Below, piece after piece: positions 34,531 through 42,916 of a stretch of 43,692 nt of DNA. Below the pieces are notes generated by a model. That model saw nothing but the letters and a program-made list of their open reading frames with translations. It searched no databases and was not told the origin of the DNA. The translations under genes and the position numbers were made by a program. This DNA comes from Methylobacterium sp. (lineage in GTDB: Bacteria; Pseudomonadota; Alphaproteobacteria; Rhizobiales; Beijerinckiaceae). The stretch is taken from NCBI GenBank assembly GCA_013823325.1, contig PNLY01000043.1, forward strand, positions 1-43,692. The letters run 5' to 3'. Numbering within the stretch: the stretch's first letter is position 1; every line of letters begins with the position of its first letter.

Positions 34531-35232
34531 TCAGCCGATCTCTCGCACCAGATCAACCAGCCCACCGAGATCGGCGAGCTTGCGGAAGCGTGCTTCCCCG
34601 GCCGGCTCCTCGGCATGTTCCAGCGCCCAGGTCAGCTCATGCGGCACATGCGCCGCCCAGGCGCCGACGGCGAGCGCCGGGACGATGTCGGACTTCAGCG
34701 AGTTGCCGACCATCAGCGCCCGCCCCGGCCCGTCGCCATGGCGGGCGAACAGCTTCTCATAGGTCGCAGCGCTCTTGTCGCTGACGATCTCGACCGCGTC
34801 GAAGAAATCGCCGAGGCCGGACTGCGCCAGCTTGCGCTCCTGGTCGAAGAGATCGCCCTTAGTGATCAGCACCAGCCGGTAGCGGCCGGCGAGAGCGGCG
34901 AGTGTGTCCTGCGCATGCGGCAGCGTCTCGACCGGATGGGTCAGCATTTCGCGGCCCGCCGCCAGGATTTCGCCGATCACCGCCGGAGGAACCTGGCCGC
35001 GGGTGATCTCGATTGCGGTCTCGATCATCGAGAGGGTGAAGCCCTTGATGCCGAAGCCGTAGAAGGCAAGGTTGCGCTTCTCGGCTTCGAGCAGCTTGCC
35101 GGATATCTCGGCCGCCTCGCCATGCTCGCCCAGCAAGGCGACGAAGCGATCCTCCGTCAGGCGGAAGAACTGCTCGTTCTGCCAGAGCGTGTCGTCGGCA
35201 TCGAAGCCGATGGTGGTGAGGTTATCGGGCAC
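34531..35232 (-). CDS. HAD-superfamily hydrolase
   Basis: This soluble HAD phosphatase has about 233 residues. Motif I is GFDADDTLW near the N-terminus, motif II is RLVLITKGD, and GNSLKSDIVPAL carries the motif III lysine and motif IV acidic residue. The helical cap lies between motifs I and II (about 25-95). The start was placed at the GTG at 35232, with GAGG just upstream. An ATG at 35271 would prefix MDGRDKPDHDEV, which is a translation of a palindromic repeat at 35247-35265 and so unlikely to be real. The substrate is unknown; phosphoglycolate or nucleotide phosphatase activity is possible. Confidence 0.87.
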   Translation of the reverse strand: MPDNLTTIGFDADDTLWQNEQFFRLTEDRFVALLGEHGEAAEISGKLLEAEKRNLAFYGFGIKGFTLSMIETAIEITRGQVPPAVIGEILAAGREMLTHPVETLPHAQDTLAALAGRYRLVLITKGDLFDQERKLAQSGLGDFFDAVEIVSDKSAATYEKLFARHGDGPGRALMVGNSLKSDIVPALAVGAWAAHVPHELTWALEHAEEPAGEARFRKLADLGGLVDLVREIG

Positions 35233-35246
35233 GGCCACCTCGTCGT

Positions 35247-35330
35247 GGTCGGGCTTGTCCCGACCATCCACGTCTTGCTTGATCGAGGAGCAGTGTTCAA
35301 GCCGTGGATGCTCGCCACAAGGGCGAGCAT
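35247..35330. repeat. Two adjacent palindromic REP-like hairpins
   Basis: GGTCGGG and CCCGACC (35247-35253 and 35259-35265) form one stem with a five-base loop. ATGCTCGCC and GGCGAGCAT (35308-35316 and 35322-35330) form a second with loop ACAAG. Both are repeats of the kind scattered through Hyphomicrobiales genomes. They lie between ppdK and the HAD gene and may weaken transcription from one to the other. Confidence 0.7.
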
Positions 35331-35357
35331 GACGGCTTGTTTCCCGCGCCTACTGCC

Positions 35358-38042
35358 TCAGGCGTCCTTGGCCTTGATCGCTCCCAGCGCGGCCTGCGCG
35401 GCGGCGAGGCGCGCGATCGGCACGCGGAAGGGCGAGCAGGAGACGTAATCCAGCCCGACGCTCTCGCAGAAGCCGATCGAAGCCGGATCGCCGCCATGCT
35501 CGCCGCAGATGCCGAGCTTGATGTTCGGGCGCGCCTTGCGGCCCCGCTCTACGGCGATCCTGACCAACTCGCCGACGCCGTCCTGGTCGATCGTCACGAA
35601 CGGATCGGATTCGAGCAAGCCGCGGGCCGTGTAGGAACCCAGGAAAGAGCCGGCGTCGTCCCGGCTGATGCCGAGCGCGGTCTGCGTCAGGTCGTTGGTG
35701 CCGAACGAGAAGAATTCGGCGCTCTTGGCGATCTCCTCCGCCCGCAGCGCGGCACGCGGCAATTCGATCATAGTGCCGACCTGATAGGTGAAGTCCGAGC
35801 CGCTCTCCTTCTTGACGGCTTCCGCCATCGCATCGATCCGGCCCTTGACCAGGTCGAGCTCGGGCGAGCCCATGACGAGCGGCACCATCACCTCGGGGAT
35901 GACCGGGTGGCCGGTCTCCTTGGCGGCGATCACCGCCGCCTCGAAGATCGCCCGTGCCTGCATCTCGGCGATTTCGGGATAGGCGACGGCGAGGCGCACG
36001 CCGCGGAAGCCGAGCATCGGGTTGACCTCGTGCAGCTCGGCGGCGCGGCGCTTGAGCTTGTCGACGGTCGTGCCCATGGCGGCGGCGACCTCGGCGATCT
36101 CGTCATCGGTCTGCGGCAGGAACTCGTGGAGCGGCGGATCCAGCAGGCGAATCGTCACCGGCAGGCCCTGCATGATCGTGAAGAGCTCGATGAAATCCTG
36201 GCGCTGCATCGGCAGGAGCTTGGCGAGCGCAGCGCGCCGGCCCTTCTCCTCATCCGCCAGGATCATCTCGCGCACGGCGAGGATGCGGCCGGCATCGAAG
36301 AACATGTGCTCGGTGCGACAAAGGCCAATGCCCTCGGCGCCGAACTCGCGCGCCGCCTTGGCGTCCCGCGGCGTCTCGGCATTGGCGCGGATCTTGAGGC
36401 GCCGGACCTTATCGGCCCAACCCATCAGCGTCCGGAAGTCGCCGGAGAGCTCTGGCTGCTGCATCTTGACCTCGCCGAGCAGCACCTGGCCATTGCTGCC
36501 GTCGATGGTGACGAAATCACCGGCCTTCAGCGTGGTCGGACCGACGCTCATCGTGCCCTTGGCGTAGTCGACACGGATCTGGCCGGCGCCGGATACGCAT
36601 GGCTTGCCCATGCCGCGCGCCACGACCGCGGCATGCGAGGTCATGCCGCCGCGCGTGGTCAGGATGCCCTCGGCGGCGTGCATGCCGTGAATGTCCTCAG
36701 GGCTCGTCTCGACGCGGACGAGGATGACCTTCTTGCCCGCCTTCTTGCCGGCCTCGGCCGCCTCGGAGGTGAAGACGATCTCGCCGGCGGCAGCGCCGGG
36801 CGAAGCCGGCAGGCCGGCGGTCAGCACGCGGCGCTCGGCCTTGGTGTCGATGGTCGGGTGCAGGAGCTGGTCGAGCGCGCCGGGCTCGACGCGGCCGACG
36901 GCCTCCTTCTCGGTGATCAGGCCCTCGCGGGCGAGCTCGACCGCAATCCGCAGCGCCGCCTTGGCGGTGCGCTTGCCGGAGCGGGTCTGCAGCATCCAGA
37001 GCTTGCCCTCCTGGATGGTGAACTCCATGTCCTGCATGTCGCGATAGTGCCTCTCGAGGATGCCGTAGATGCGGCAGAGCTCGGCATAGGCCTCCGGCAT
37101 CGCCTTCTCCATCGAAGGCTTGTCGGATTTGGCGGCGAGCTTGGCCGCCTCGGTGATGTCCTGCGGCGTGCGGATGCCAGCGACGACGTCCTCGCCCTGG
37201 GCGTTGATCAGGAACTCGCCATAGAGCGCGTTCTCGCCGGTCGAGGGATTGCGGGTGAAGGCGACGCCGGTCGCCGAGGTCTCGCCCATATTGCCGAAGA
37301 CCATCGACTGGACGTTGACCGCCGTGCCCCAGGAAGCCGGGATGCTGTTGAGCTCGCGATACTTGATGGCGCGGGCATTCATCCAGGAGGAAAACACGGC
37401 GCCGACCGCGCCCCAGAGCTGCTCGCTCGGGTCCTGCGGGAAGTCGGAGCCGAGCTCCTTCCTGACGATCTCCTTGTACTTGCCGACCAGCACCTTCCAG
37501 TCGTCGGCCGTAAGATCGGTGTCGAGGTTGAGGCCCTTGCGCTCCTTGTAGTCCTCGAGCGCCTCCTCGAAATGGCCGTGGTCGATATCGAGCACGACGT
37601 TCGAGTACATGGTGATGAAGCGGCGATAGCTGTCATAGGCGAAGCGGGCATCGCCCGAAGCCTTGGCGACCGCCTCGACGGTGACGTCGTTGAGGCCGAG
37701 ATTGAGGACGGTGTCCATCATGCCCGGCATCGAGGCGCGGGCACCGGAGCGGACCGAGACGAGCAGCGGATTGGCCGGATCGCCGAAGGTCTTGCCGGTG
37801 AGTTTGGCCATGCCGGCGAGCGCGTCCTTGACCTGCCCGTCGAGCTCGGCCGGAAAGCTCTTGTCGTGATCGTAATACCAGGTGCAGACCTCAGTGGTGA
37901 TGGTGAAGCCCGGAGGCACCGGAAGCCCCAGATTGCTCATCTCGGCCAGGTTCGCGCCCTTGCCGCCGAGCAGGTTCTTCATGCCCGCCTCGCCTTCGGC
38001 CTTGCCGTCGCCGAAGGTGTAGACCCACTTCTGCCCTGCCAT
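35358..38042 (-). CDS. ppdK: Pyruvate, phosphate dikinase
   Basis: PPDK interconverts pyruvate, ATP and phosphate with phosphoenolpyruvate, AMP and pyrophosphate, and serves gluconeogenic growth on C1-C3 or C2 substrates. The 894 residues are usual for the family. The N-terminal ATP-grasp domain has VYTFGDGKAEGEAGMKNLLG and GGKGANLAEMSNLGLPVPPG. The swinging phosphohistidine domain has TRGGMTSHAAVVARGMGKPC, and the PEP/pyruvate barrel has GFRGVRLAVAYPEI, EVMVPLV and, at the end, GICGEHGGDPASIGFCESVG with the catalytic cysteine. The ATG at 38042 has GGCAGG upstream. Together with mcd the gene fits a life style using acetyl-CoA-generating carbon sources. No PpdK regulatory protein is seen nearby. 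Confidence 0.97.
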   Translation of the reverse strand: MAGQKWVYTFGDGKAEGEAGMKNLLGGKGANLAEMSNLGLPVPPGFTITTEVCTWYYDHDKSFPAELDGQVKDALAGMAKLTGKTFGDPANPLLVSVRSGARASMPGMMDTVLNLGLNDVTVEAVAKASGDARFAYDSYRRFITMYSNVVLDIDHGHFEEALEDYKERKGLNLDTDLTADDWKVLVGKYKEIVRKELGSDFPQDPSEQLWGAVGAVFSSWMNARAIKYRELNSIPASWGTAVNVQSMVFGNMGETSATGVAFTRNPSTGENALYGEFLINAQGEDVVAGIRTPQDITEAAKLAAKSDKPSMEKAMPEAYAELCRIYGILERHYRDMQDMEFTIQEGKLWMLQTRSGKRTAKAALRIAVELAREGLITEKEAVGRVEPGALDQLLHPTIDTKAERRVLTAGLPASPGAAAGEIVFTSEAAEAGKKAGKKVILVRVETSPEDIHGMHAAEGILTTRGGMTSHAAVVARGMGKPCVSGAGQIRVDYAKGTMSVGPTTLKAGDFVTIDGSNGQVLLGEVKMQQPELSGDFRTLMGWADKVRRLKIRANAETPRDAKAAREFGAEGIGLCRTEHMFFDAGRILAVREMILADEEKGRRAALAKLLPMQRQDFIELFTIMQGLPVTIRLLDPPLHEFLPQTDDEIAEVAAAMGTTVDKLKRRAAELHEVNPMLGFRGVRLAVAYPEIAEMQARAIFEAAVIAAKETGHPVIPEVMVPLVMGSPELDLVKGRIDAMAEAVKKESGSDFTYQVGTMIELPRAALRAEEIAKSAEFFSFGTNDLTQTALGISRDDAGSFLGSYTARGLLESDPFVTIDQDGVGELVRIAVERGRKARPNIKLGICGEHGGDPASIGFCESVGLDYVSCSPFRVPIARLAAAQAALGAIKAKDA

Positions 38043-38225
38043 AGCCTGCCTTTCCCAAGGTTGTCGCCGGCATCAACAACGCCAGCGCGCCCACATGGTT
38101 TCGCATCTGCGGTACCCGCTTATTGCAGCGCACCGGATGCGCGGGTGGTCATGCCGAAAACCGGATGAACAATCAATGAGCATGCCGTGGCAAGTTGACC
38201 CAACGTCGCCACACCACAAACACCT

Positions 38226-38720
38226 TCAACGCTTATCGCCGCGCGCCGCCTTCGGCCAGCGCAGCGGCCAGGCGACAATGCGCTCGACGATCTCCTCCTC
38301 GGCGACCTCGTCTTCATTGGCGTGGACCTTGCCCCGGACGGAGACGCCCGCGGCAATCACCGTCTCAGGATCACCGGAGACGAGCGGGTGCCACCAAGGC
38401 AGGTCCCTGCCCTCTCCGAGCAGACGATAGGCGCAGGTCGGCGGTAGCCAGGACAGGGTACGCACCGCATCCGGCGTCAGCGTGACGCAATCCGGCACCG
38501 TCTTCGAGCGATTGGCATAGTCATGGCAACGGCAGGTCCCGGCATCGAACAGGCGGCAGCCGATATCGGTCGCGTGGATCTTCCCGGTATTCTCGTCCTC
38601 GAGCTTGACCAGGCAGCAGCGACCGCAGCCGTCGCAGAGCGACTCCCACTCCGCCTCGGTCATCTCCTCGAGCGTCTTGCTGCGCCAGAAGGGCGTGCTG
38701 TCGATCATCGCGTCGGCCAT
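38226..38720 (-). CDS. YcgN/UPF0260 cysteine-cluster protein
   Basis: This 164-residue protein of the UPF0260 (YcgN) family has a conserved cysteine cluster, [12 protein letters not shown] near residues 28-40, plus [17 protein letters not shown] and PDCVTLTP, which may bind an iron-sulfur cluster or zinc. The middle block [20 protein letters not shown] and the tail IVAWPL are typical. The function of the family is not settled. The gene has its own promoter, since ppdK lies downstream by about 180 bases on the same strand and the ribosome site is weak. Confidence 0.93.
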   Translation of the reverse strand: MADAMIDSTPFWRSKTLEEMTEAEWESLCDGCGRCCLVKLEDENTGKIHATDIGCRLFDAGTCRCHDYANRSKTVPDCVTLTPDAVRTLSWLPPTCAYRLLGEGRDLPWWHPLVSGDPETVIAAGVSVRGKVHANEDEVAEEEIVERIVAWPLRWPKAARGDKR

Positions 38721-38815
38721 GGCCGCTTATGCCCCGGCTAGGCTACGGAGGGAAGCATGCGACCGCCGCGTCCTGCGCGTCCCGGTCAGATTCCTTATAT
38801 TCATTCTAAGCTTTG

Positions 38816-38832
38816 TTTAGAACAATTATAAT
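38816..38832 (+). promoter_or_regulatory. Irr/ICE-like iron box overlapping a -10 box
   Basis: TTTAGAACAATTATAAT fits the rhizobial iron control element, recalled as TTTAGAA-N3-TTCTAAA, at 12 of 14 fixed positions. TATAAT (38827-38832), a perfect -10 box, is embedded in it. TTCTAA (38804) with a 17-base spacer could be the -35. Bound Irr would repress the ABC transporter operon when heme or iron is ample or scarce according to the mode; the direction is not predictable here. Confidence 0.5.
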
Positions 38833-38903
38833 CTATGAAAATTGACCCAATACTCAGATCGTCCTAACGGAGATAAGAATTCCCTCGCTCACGAGCTGTT
38901 TCG

Positions 38904-40046
38904 ATGCTGACCCACCGACATCTGCTGCGCGCCTTTACCATCACAGCGGGCCTGGCGATCACCAGCCTGCCGGCCCTGGCCGAGAAAGTGACGGTCACCG
39001 ATATCGTCGGCCGCAAGGTCGAGGTCGAGGCCCCGGTCAAGCGGATCATCCTCGGTGAAGGCCGGCAGATGTATTTCGTCGGTGCGCTCGACAAGGACGA
39101 GCCGTTCAAGCGCGTCGTCGGCTGGCGCGACGATCTCGGCAAGGCCGATCCCGAGACCTTTCGTGCCTATGCGAAACGCTATCCCGAGATCGCCAATCTG
39201 CCGACCTTCGGCGGCATGAAGGAAGGCGCCTTCGACATCGAGCAGGCGATCGCGCTGAAGCCCGACGTGCTCTTCCTCAACATCGAGGCCAAGATCGCCA
39301 GCGACGAGGCCAAGCTGGTCGAGAAGCTCGCCTCGGTCGGCATCCCCGTCGTCTATGTCGACTTCCGCGAGAAGCCGTTCGAGCACACCGAGCCGTCGAT
39401 GCGCCTGATCGGCAAGCTCTTCGGCAAGGAGCAGGTCGCCGAGGACTTCATCACGTTCCGCGCCGAGCAGATCAAGGTCGTGACCGACCGGCTGGCCAAG
39501 GCACCCGATCTCAAGCGCCCGCTGGTCATGATCGAGCGCGCCGGCGGCTATTCCGACGATTGCTGCATGTCCTTCGGCAACGAGAATTTCGGCAAGATGG
39601 TCGAGTTCGCCGGCGGCCGGAACCTGGCGGCGTCGCTGATCCCCGGCACCTTCGGCACCGTCAACGCCGAGCAGATCGTCGCTTCCAATCCCGATGTTGT
39701 GATCGTCACCGGCAGCAACTGGGACGGCTATGTGCCAGGCGGCAACTGGGTCGGGCTCGGCTATGGCGCCGACATGACCGAGGCGCGCCGCAAGCTGACC
39801 AATCTGATGAAGCGCCCGGCCTTCACCCAGACCGCGGCGGTCAAGAACGGCCGCGTCCACGGCATCTGGCACCAGTTCTACAACAGCCCCTACCAGTTCG
39901 TGGCGATCCAGGAGATCGCCAAGTGGCTGCATCCCGAGCTGTTCAAGGACGTCGATCCCGGCACGACCATGAAGCTGCTGCACGAGCGCTTCCTGCCGCT
40001 GCCTTACGAGCCAGGGCTTTGGGTCTCGCTCGAGGCCGGCAAGTGA
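38904..40046 (+). CDS. Periplasmic metal-chelate-binding protein (iron-siderophore/cobalamin type)
   Basis: This 380-residue protein has a signal peptide ending near LPALA (residue 26) and the two-lobe helical-backbone fold of type III binding proteins. Lobe one has VTDIVGRKVEVEAPVKRIIL; the linker helix and lobe two carry DIEQAIALKPDVLFLNIEAK and VNAEQIVASNPDVVIVTGSN. Adjacent cysteines at 220-221 (GGYSDDCCMSFG) are unusual in the family. The protein feeds a FecCD-type permease and ATPase in the same operon. The iron-box-like promoter favours iron, heme or a metallophore over cobalamin. The ligand cannot be read from sequence. The ATG has no strong ribosome site. Confidence 0.92.
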   Translation: MLTHRHLLRAFTITAGLAITSLPALAEKVTVTDIVGRKVEVEAPVKRIILGEGRQMYFVGALDKDEPFKRVVGWRDDLGKADPETFRAYAKRYPEIANLPTFGGMKEGAFDIEQAIALKPDVLFLNIEAKIASDEAKLVEKLASVGIPVVYVDFREKPFEHTEPSMRLIGKLFGKEQVAEDFITFRAEQIKVVTDRLAKAPDLKRPLVMIERAGGYSDDCCMSFGNENFGKMVEFAGGRNLAASLIPGTFGTVNAEQIVASNPDVVIVTGSNWDGYVPGGNWVGLGYGADMTEARRKLTNLMKRPAFTQTAAVKNGRVHGIWHQFYNSPYQFVAIQEIAKWLHPELFKDVDPGTTMKLLHERFLPLPYEPGLWVSLEAGK

Positions 40047-41146
40047 GCCTTGCCCCCGCCAGCGCGGAGGAGATCGTGGCCCAGCCGGCGGATGCCGTAG
40101 CGCGCGCCGCGCAGGGGCGCGATGCCTATCGGGCGCTGTCGCTGCGCCGCAAGCTGATCCTCGCCGGCTTCGCCGCCGTGCTGCTGGCCTGCCTGATCGT
40201 GGACCTGATGCTCGGCCCGGCCCGCTACAGCGTGACAGAAGTGGTCAACGCGCTGATCTCGCCCTCGACGGCGCCGGCCGCGGTCCGGGTGGTGATCTGG
40301 GACATCCGCCTGCCGGTCGCGCTGATGGCGGTCGTCACCGGCGCCTCGCTCGCCATCGCCGGCGCGCAGATGCAGACGGTGCTGAACAACCCGCTCGCCA
40401 GCCCGTTCACGCTCGGCATCTCGGCCGCGGCGAGCTTCGGCGCAGCGCTGGCGCTGGTCTTCGGCGTCGCCATCGTGCCGCTCGCCATCGACTATGTCGT
40501 GCCGCTCAACGCCTTCGTCATGGCGATGGGCGCCTCCCTGCTGATCCATCTGCTGAGCCAGCGCCGCGGCGTCACCACCGAGACGGTGGTGCTGCTCGGC
40601 ATCGCGCTGGTCTTCACCTTCAACGCTTTGCTCTCCCTGCTGCAGTTCTTCGCCTCCGAGCAGGCGCTGGGGGCCGTCGTCTTCTGGATGATGGGCTCGC
40701 TGACCAAGGCGAACTGGCAAAAGCTCGCCATCACCGCGACAGTGCTCGTGCTCTGCCTGCCGCTGTTCGCGCGCCGGGCCTGGGCGCTGACGACCTTGCG
40801 GCTCGGCGACGAGAAGGCGGCGAGCTTCGGTATCGACGTCAGGCGCCTGCGGCTCGAGACCATGCTGCTTGTCGCCCTGCTCGCGGCGGTGCCGGTCTCC
40901 TTCGTCGGCACGATCGGCTTCATCGGTCTGGTCGGCCCGCATATCGCCCGCATGGTGATCGGCGAGGACCAGCGCTTCTTCCTGCCGGCCTCGGCGCTGG
41001 CCGGCGCTGCCCTGCTCTCGGCCTCCTCGGTGGTCAGCAAATCGCTGATCCCCGGGCTGATCTTCCCGATCAGCATCGTCACCGCGCTGGTCGGCGTGCC
41101 CTTCTTCTTTAGCCTGATCCTGACCAGCCGGAGGCGCTCATGGTGA
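40043..41146 (+). CDS. FecCD-family ABC transporter permease
   Basis: This 367-residue inner-membrane permease of the FecCD/BtuC family has about nine to ten hydrophobic segments. Marks include RLPVALMAVVTGASLAIAGA, MQTVLNNPLASPFTLGISAA, VLLGIALVFTFNALLSLLQF and TIGFIGLVGPHIARMVIGED, the last being the conserved coupling region. It starts at a GTG that overlaps the stop of the binding-protein gene (GTGA at 40043-40046), with GAGG seven bases upstream. An unusual cytosolic N-terminal extension of about 40 residues precedes the first helix. It overlaps the ATPase start by seven bases, so the three transport genes are translationally coupled. Confidence 0.95.
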   Translation: MSLAPASAEEIVAQPADAVARAAQGRDAYRALSLRRKLILAGFAAVLLACLIVDLMLGPARYSVTEVVNALISPSTAPAAVRVVIWDIRLPVALMAVVTGASLAIAGAQMQTVLNNPLASPFTLGISAAASFGAALALVFGVAIVPLAIDYVVPLNAFVMAMGASLLIHLLSQRRGVTTETVVLLGIALVFTFNALLSLLQFFASEQALGAVVFWMMGSLTKANWQKLAITATVLVLCLPLFARRAWALTTLRLGDEKAASFGIDVRRLRLETMLLVALLAAVPVSFVGTIGFIGLVGPHIARMVIGEDQRFFLPASALAGAALLSASSVVSKSLIPGLIFPISIVTALVGVPFFFSLILTSRRRSW

Positions 41147-41940
41147 AGCGCCTGACACTGGCCGATGTCGGCGTCGCCTATGGCAAGCGCCGGATTCTCG
41201 ACGGGATCACGACGCCGGCGATGAAAGGCGGCGAGGTCGTCGCCGTGATCGGTCCCAACGCCGCCGGCAAGTCGAGCCTGTTCCGCCGCATCGCCGGGCT
41301 GATCCCGGGAGCCGGGACAGTTGACGTCGAGAGTTCCGCCGGCAAGACGCCCTGCTATCTGCCGCAAGACACTGCAGTGAACGCGGTACTGACCGTCTAC
41401 GAATCGATCCTGCTCGCCCGCAAACAGGGCGGCTCCTGGGGCGTCGGCGACGACGAACTGGCCGCGATCGACGAAGCCCTGCACGCGCTCGACATCGCCG
41501 ACCTCGCCTTCCGCGGTCTCGGCGAGCTCTCGGGCGGCCAGCGCCAGCTCGTCTCGATCGCCCAGACCCTGGTGCGCCGGCCCGAGATCATGCTGCTCGA
41601 CGAGCCAACCAGCGCGCTCGACCTGCACCGTCAGTTCGAGGTGCTGAGCCTCGTCTCGCGGCTGGCGCGCGAGCGGCGGATCTGCGTGCTGATCGCGATC
41701 CACGACCTCAACCAGGCGCTGCGCATCGCCGACAAGGTGATGGTGCTGTCGCAAGGCCGGCTCGCCGCCTTCGGCGATCCGCGCGAGATCATCACGCCGG
41801 CTTTGCTCGAAGAAGTCTATGGCGTCGTCGCGCGTGTCGAGGCGAACGAGGGCGAGACGCCCTTCGTCGTCGTGCACGGCTCGGCACGCAGGCGCAGCCG
41901 CAGCAATACGCAGCTTGCTCCCGCCGAGGCAGCAGAATAA
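41140..41940 (+). CDS. ABC transporter ATP-binding protein (iron-chelate type)
   Basis: The 266-residue ATPase powers the FecCD permease. Walker A is GPNAAGKSS near residue 45, the signature is LSGGQRQ, Walker B is IMLLDEPTSAL, and the H loop is IAIHDLNQAL, all intact. RLAAFGDPREIITPALLEEV is the usual end of iron-chelate ATPases. GGAGG lies upstream of the ATG, within the end of the permease gene. Confidence 0.96.
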   Translation: MVKRLTLADVGVAYGKRRILDGITTPAMKGGEVVAVIGPNAAGKSSLFRRIAGLIPGAGTVDVESSAGKTPCYLPQDTAVNAVLTVYESILLARKQGGSWGVGDDELAAIDEALHALDIADLAFRGLGELSGGQRQLVSIAQTLVRRPEIMLLDEPTSALDLHRQFEVLSLVSRLARERRICVLIAIHDLNQALRIADKVMVLSQGRLAAFGDPREIITPALLEEVYGVVARVEANEGETPFVVVHGSARRRSRSNTQLAPAEAAE

Positions 41941-41971
41941 CCCCCTCTCAGTTCAGCCTGGCGAACCGCCG

Positions 41972-42754
41972 ATGTCAGACAGCAGCCTTTCCAATCCTGG
42001 CGCCAACTACTCCCTCAAGGAGGAGATCCGGACCTATTGGTCCGGGCGAGCCGCGACCTTCGACAGCCAGGTCGGCCATGCCATCAAGTCGGATGCCGAA
42101 CTGGCCGCCTTCCAGTCGCTGCTGCGGCAATCCTTTGGCTCGGAGCCGCGCGATGTGCTCGATCTCGCCTGCGGCACCGGCGAGATCACCCGCGCCTTGC
42201 TCTCGCTCGGCCACAAGGTCACGGCAATCGACTTCTCCGAGGAGATGCTGGCCCGCGCCCGCGCCAAGCATGGCGACAAGGCCCGCATCCTGGCCGGCGA
42301 TGCCGAACACCTGCTCGATGATGACGAGACCTACGACGCACTGGTGACGCGCCACCTGGTCTGGACGCTGACCGATCCGGAAGCGGCCTTCGCCGAGTGG
42401 TTCCGGGTGCTGAAGCCCGGCGGCAGGCTGCTCGTCATCGACGGCGACTGGATCAACCGCTCCTGGTTCCAGCAGATGCTGAACCGAGCCGCGACCTTTC
42501 TGCGCGAGCGCGCCGGCGCCGCCCCGCACGCCGCCGATCGCGACGCCTTCGACTCGATCACAAAGCGCTTCTTCTTCCGCGACGGGCTAAGCTTCGAGCG
42601 GCTCGGCACGATGCTGCGCCAGGCAGGCTTCGCGCGCATCGAGGCGGCCGACTATGCACAGGTGGTCAGGGCGCAGCAGCGCAACGCGGCGCTGCACGAT
42701 GCACTCCGGCTGGCCTCCTCGACCCGCTTCGCGGTGCTGGCCACCAAGGCCTGA
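41972..42754 (+). CDS. Class I SAM-dependent methyltransferase, last gene of the metal-ABC operon
   Basis: This 260-residue methyltransferase has the class I Rossmann fold. Motif I is VLDLACGTGEITRALLSLGH, then VTAIDFSEEMLARARAKHG, DALVTRHLVWTLTDPEAAF and LKPGGRLLVIDGDW. The N-terminal stretch IRTYWSGRAATFDSQVGHAI is typical of methyltransferases acting on small molecules. It begins 31 bases after the ATPase stop, so it belongs to the operon. Its substrate is unknown; modification of an imported or released metal chelate, or a corrinoid or porphyrin, is inferred from context only. Confidence 0.88.
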   Translation: MSDSSLSNPGANYSLKEEIRTYWSGRAATFDSQVGHAIKSDAELAAFQSLLRQSFGSEPRDVLDLACGTGEITRALLSLGHKVTAIDFSEEMLARARAKHGDKARILAGDAEHLLDDDETYDALVTRHLVWTLTDPEAAFAEWFRVLKPGGRLLVIDGDWINRSWFQQMLNRAATFLRERAGAAPHAADRDAFDSITKRFFFRDGLSFERLGTMLRQAGFARIEAADYAQVVRAQQRNAALHDALRLASSTRFAVLATKA

Positions 42755-42916
42755 TTCACTGGCAACACAACCTTTTTGTCGGGCAAGCACACCTTCGCAT
42801 ACTTCCGTTCCGAGCCCCGAGCCCTTACCTTCTGAGATCGGGCCAGGTCTTCGCCGGCCGGCCCGGGACACCGCGGACACGCGCCCGCGGCAGGCTCAGG
42901 ATGCCGCACGATCGTG

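Noticed and set aside
35304..38168. A 954-codon open frame on the plus strand opposite ppdK
   Set aside because: Same cause: high GC at third positions of ppdK leaves the antisense frame open. PPDK motifs are complete on the minus strand.
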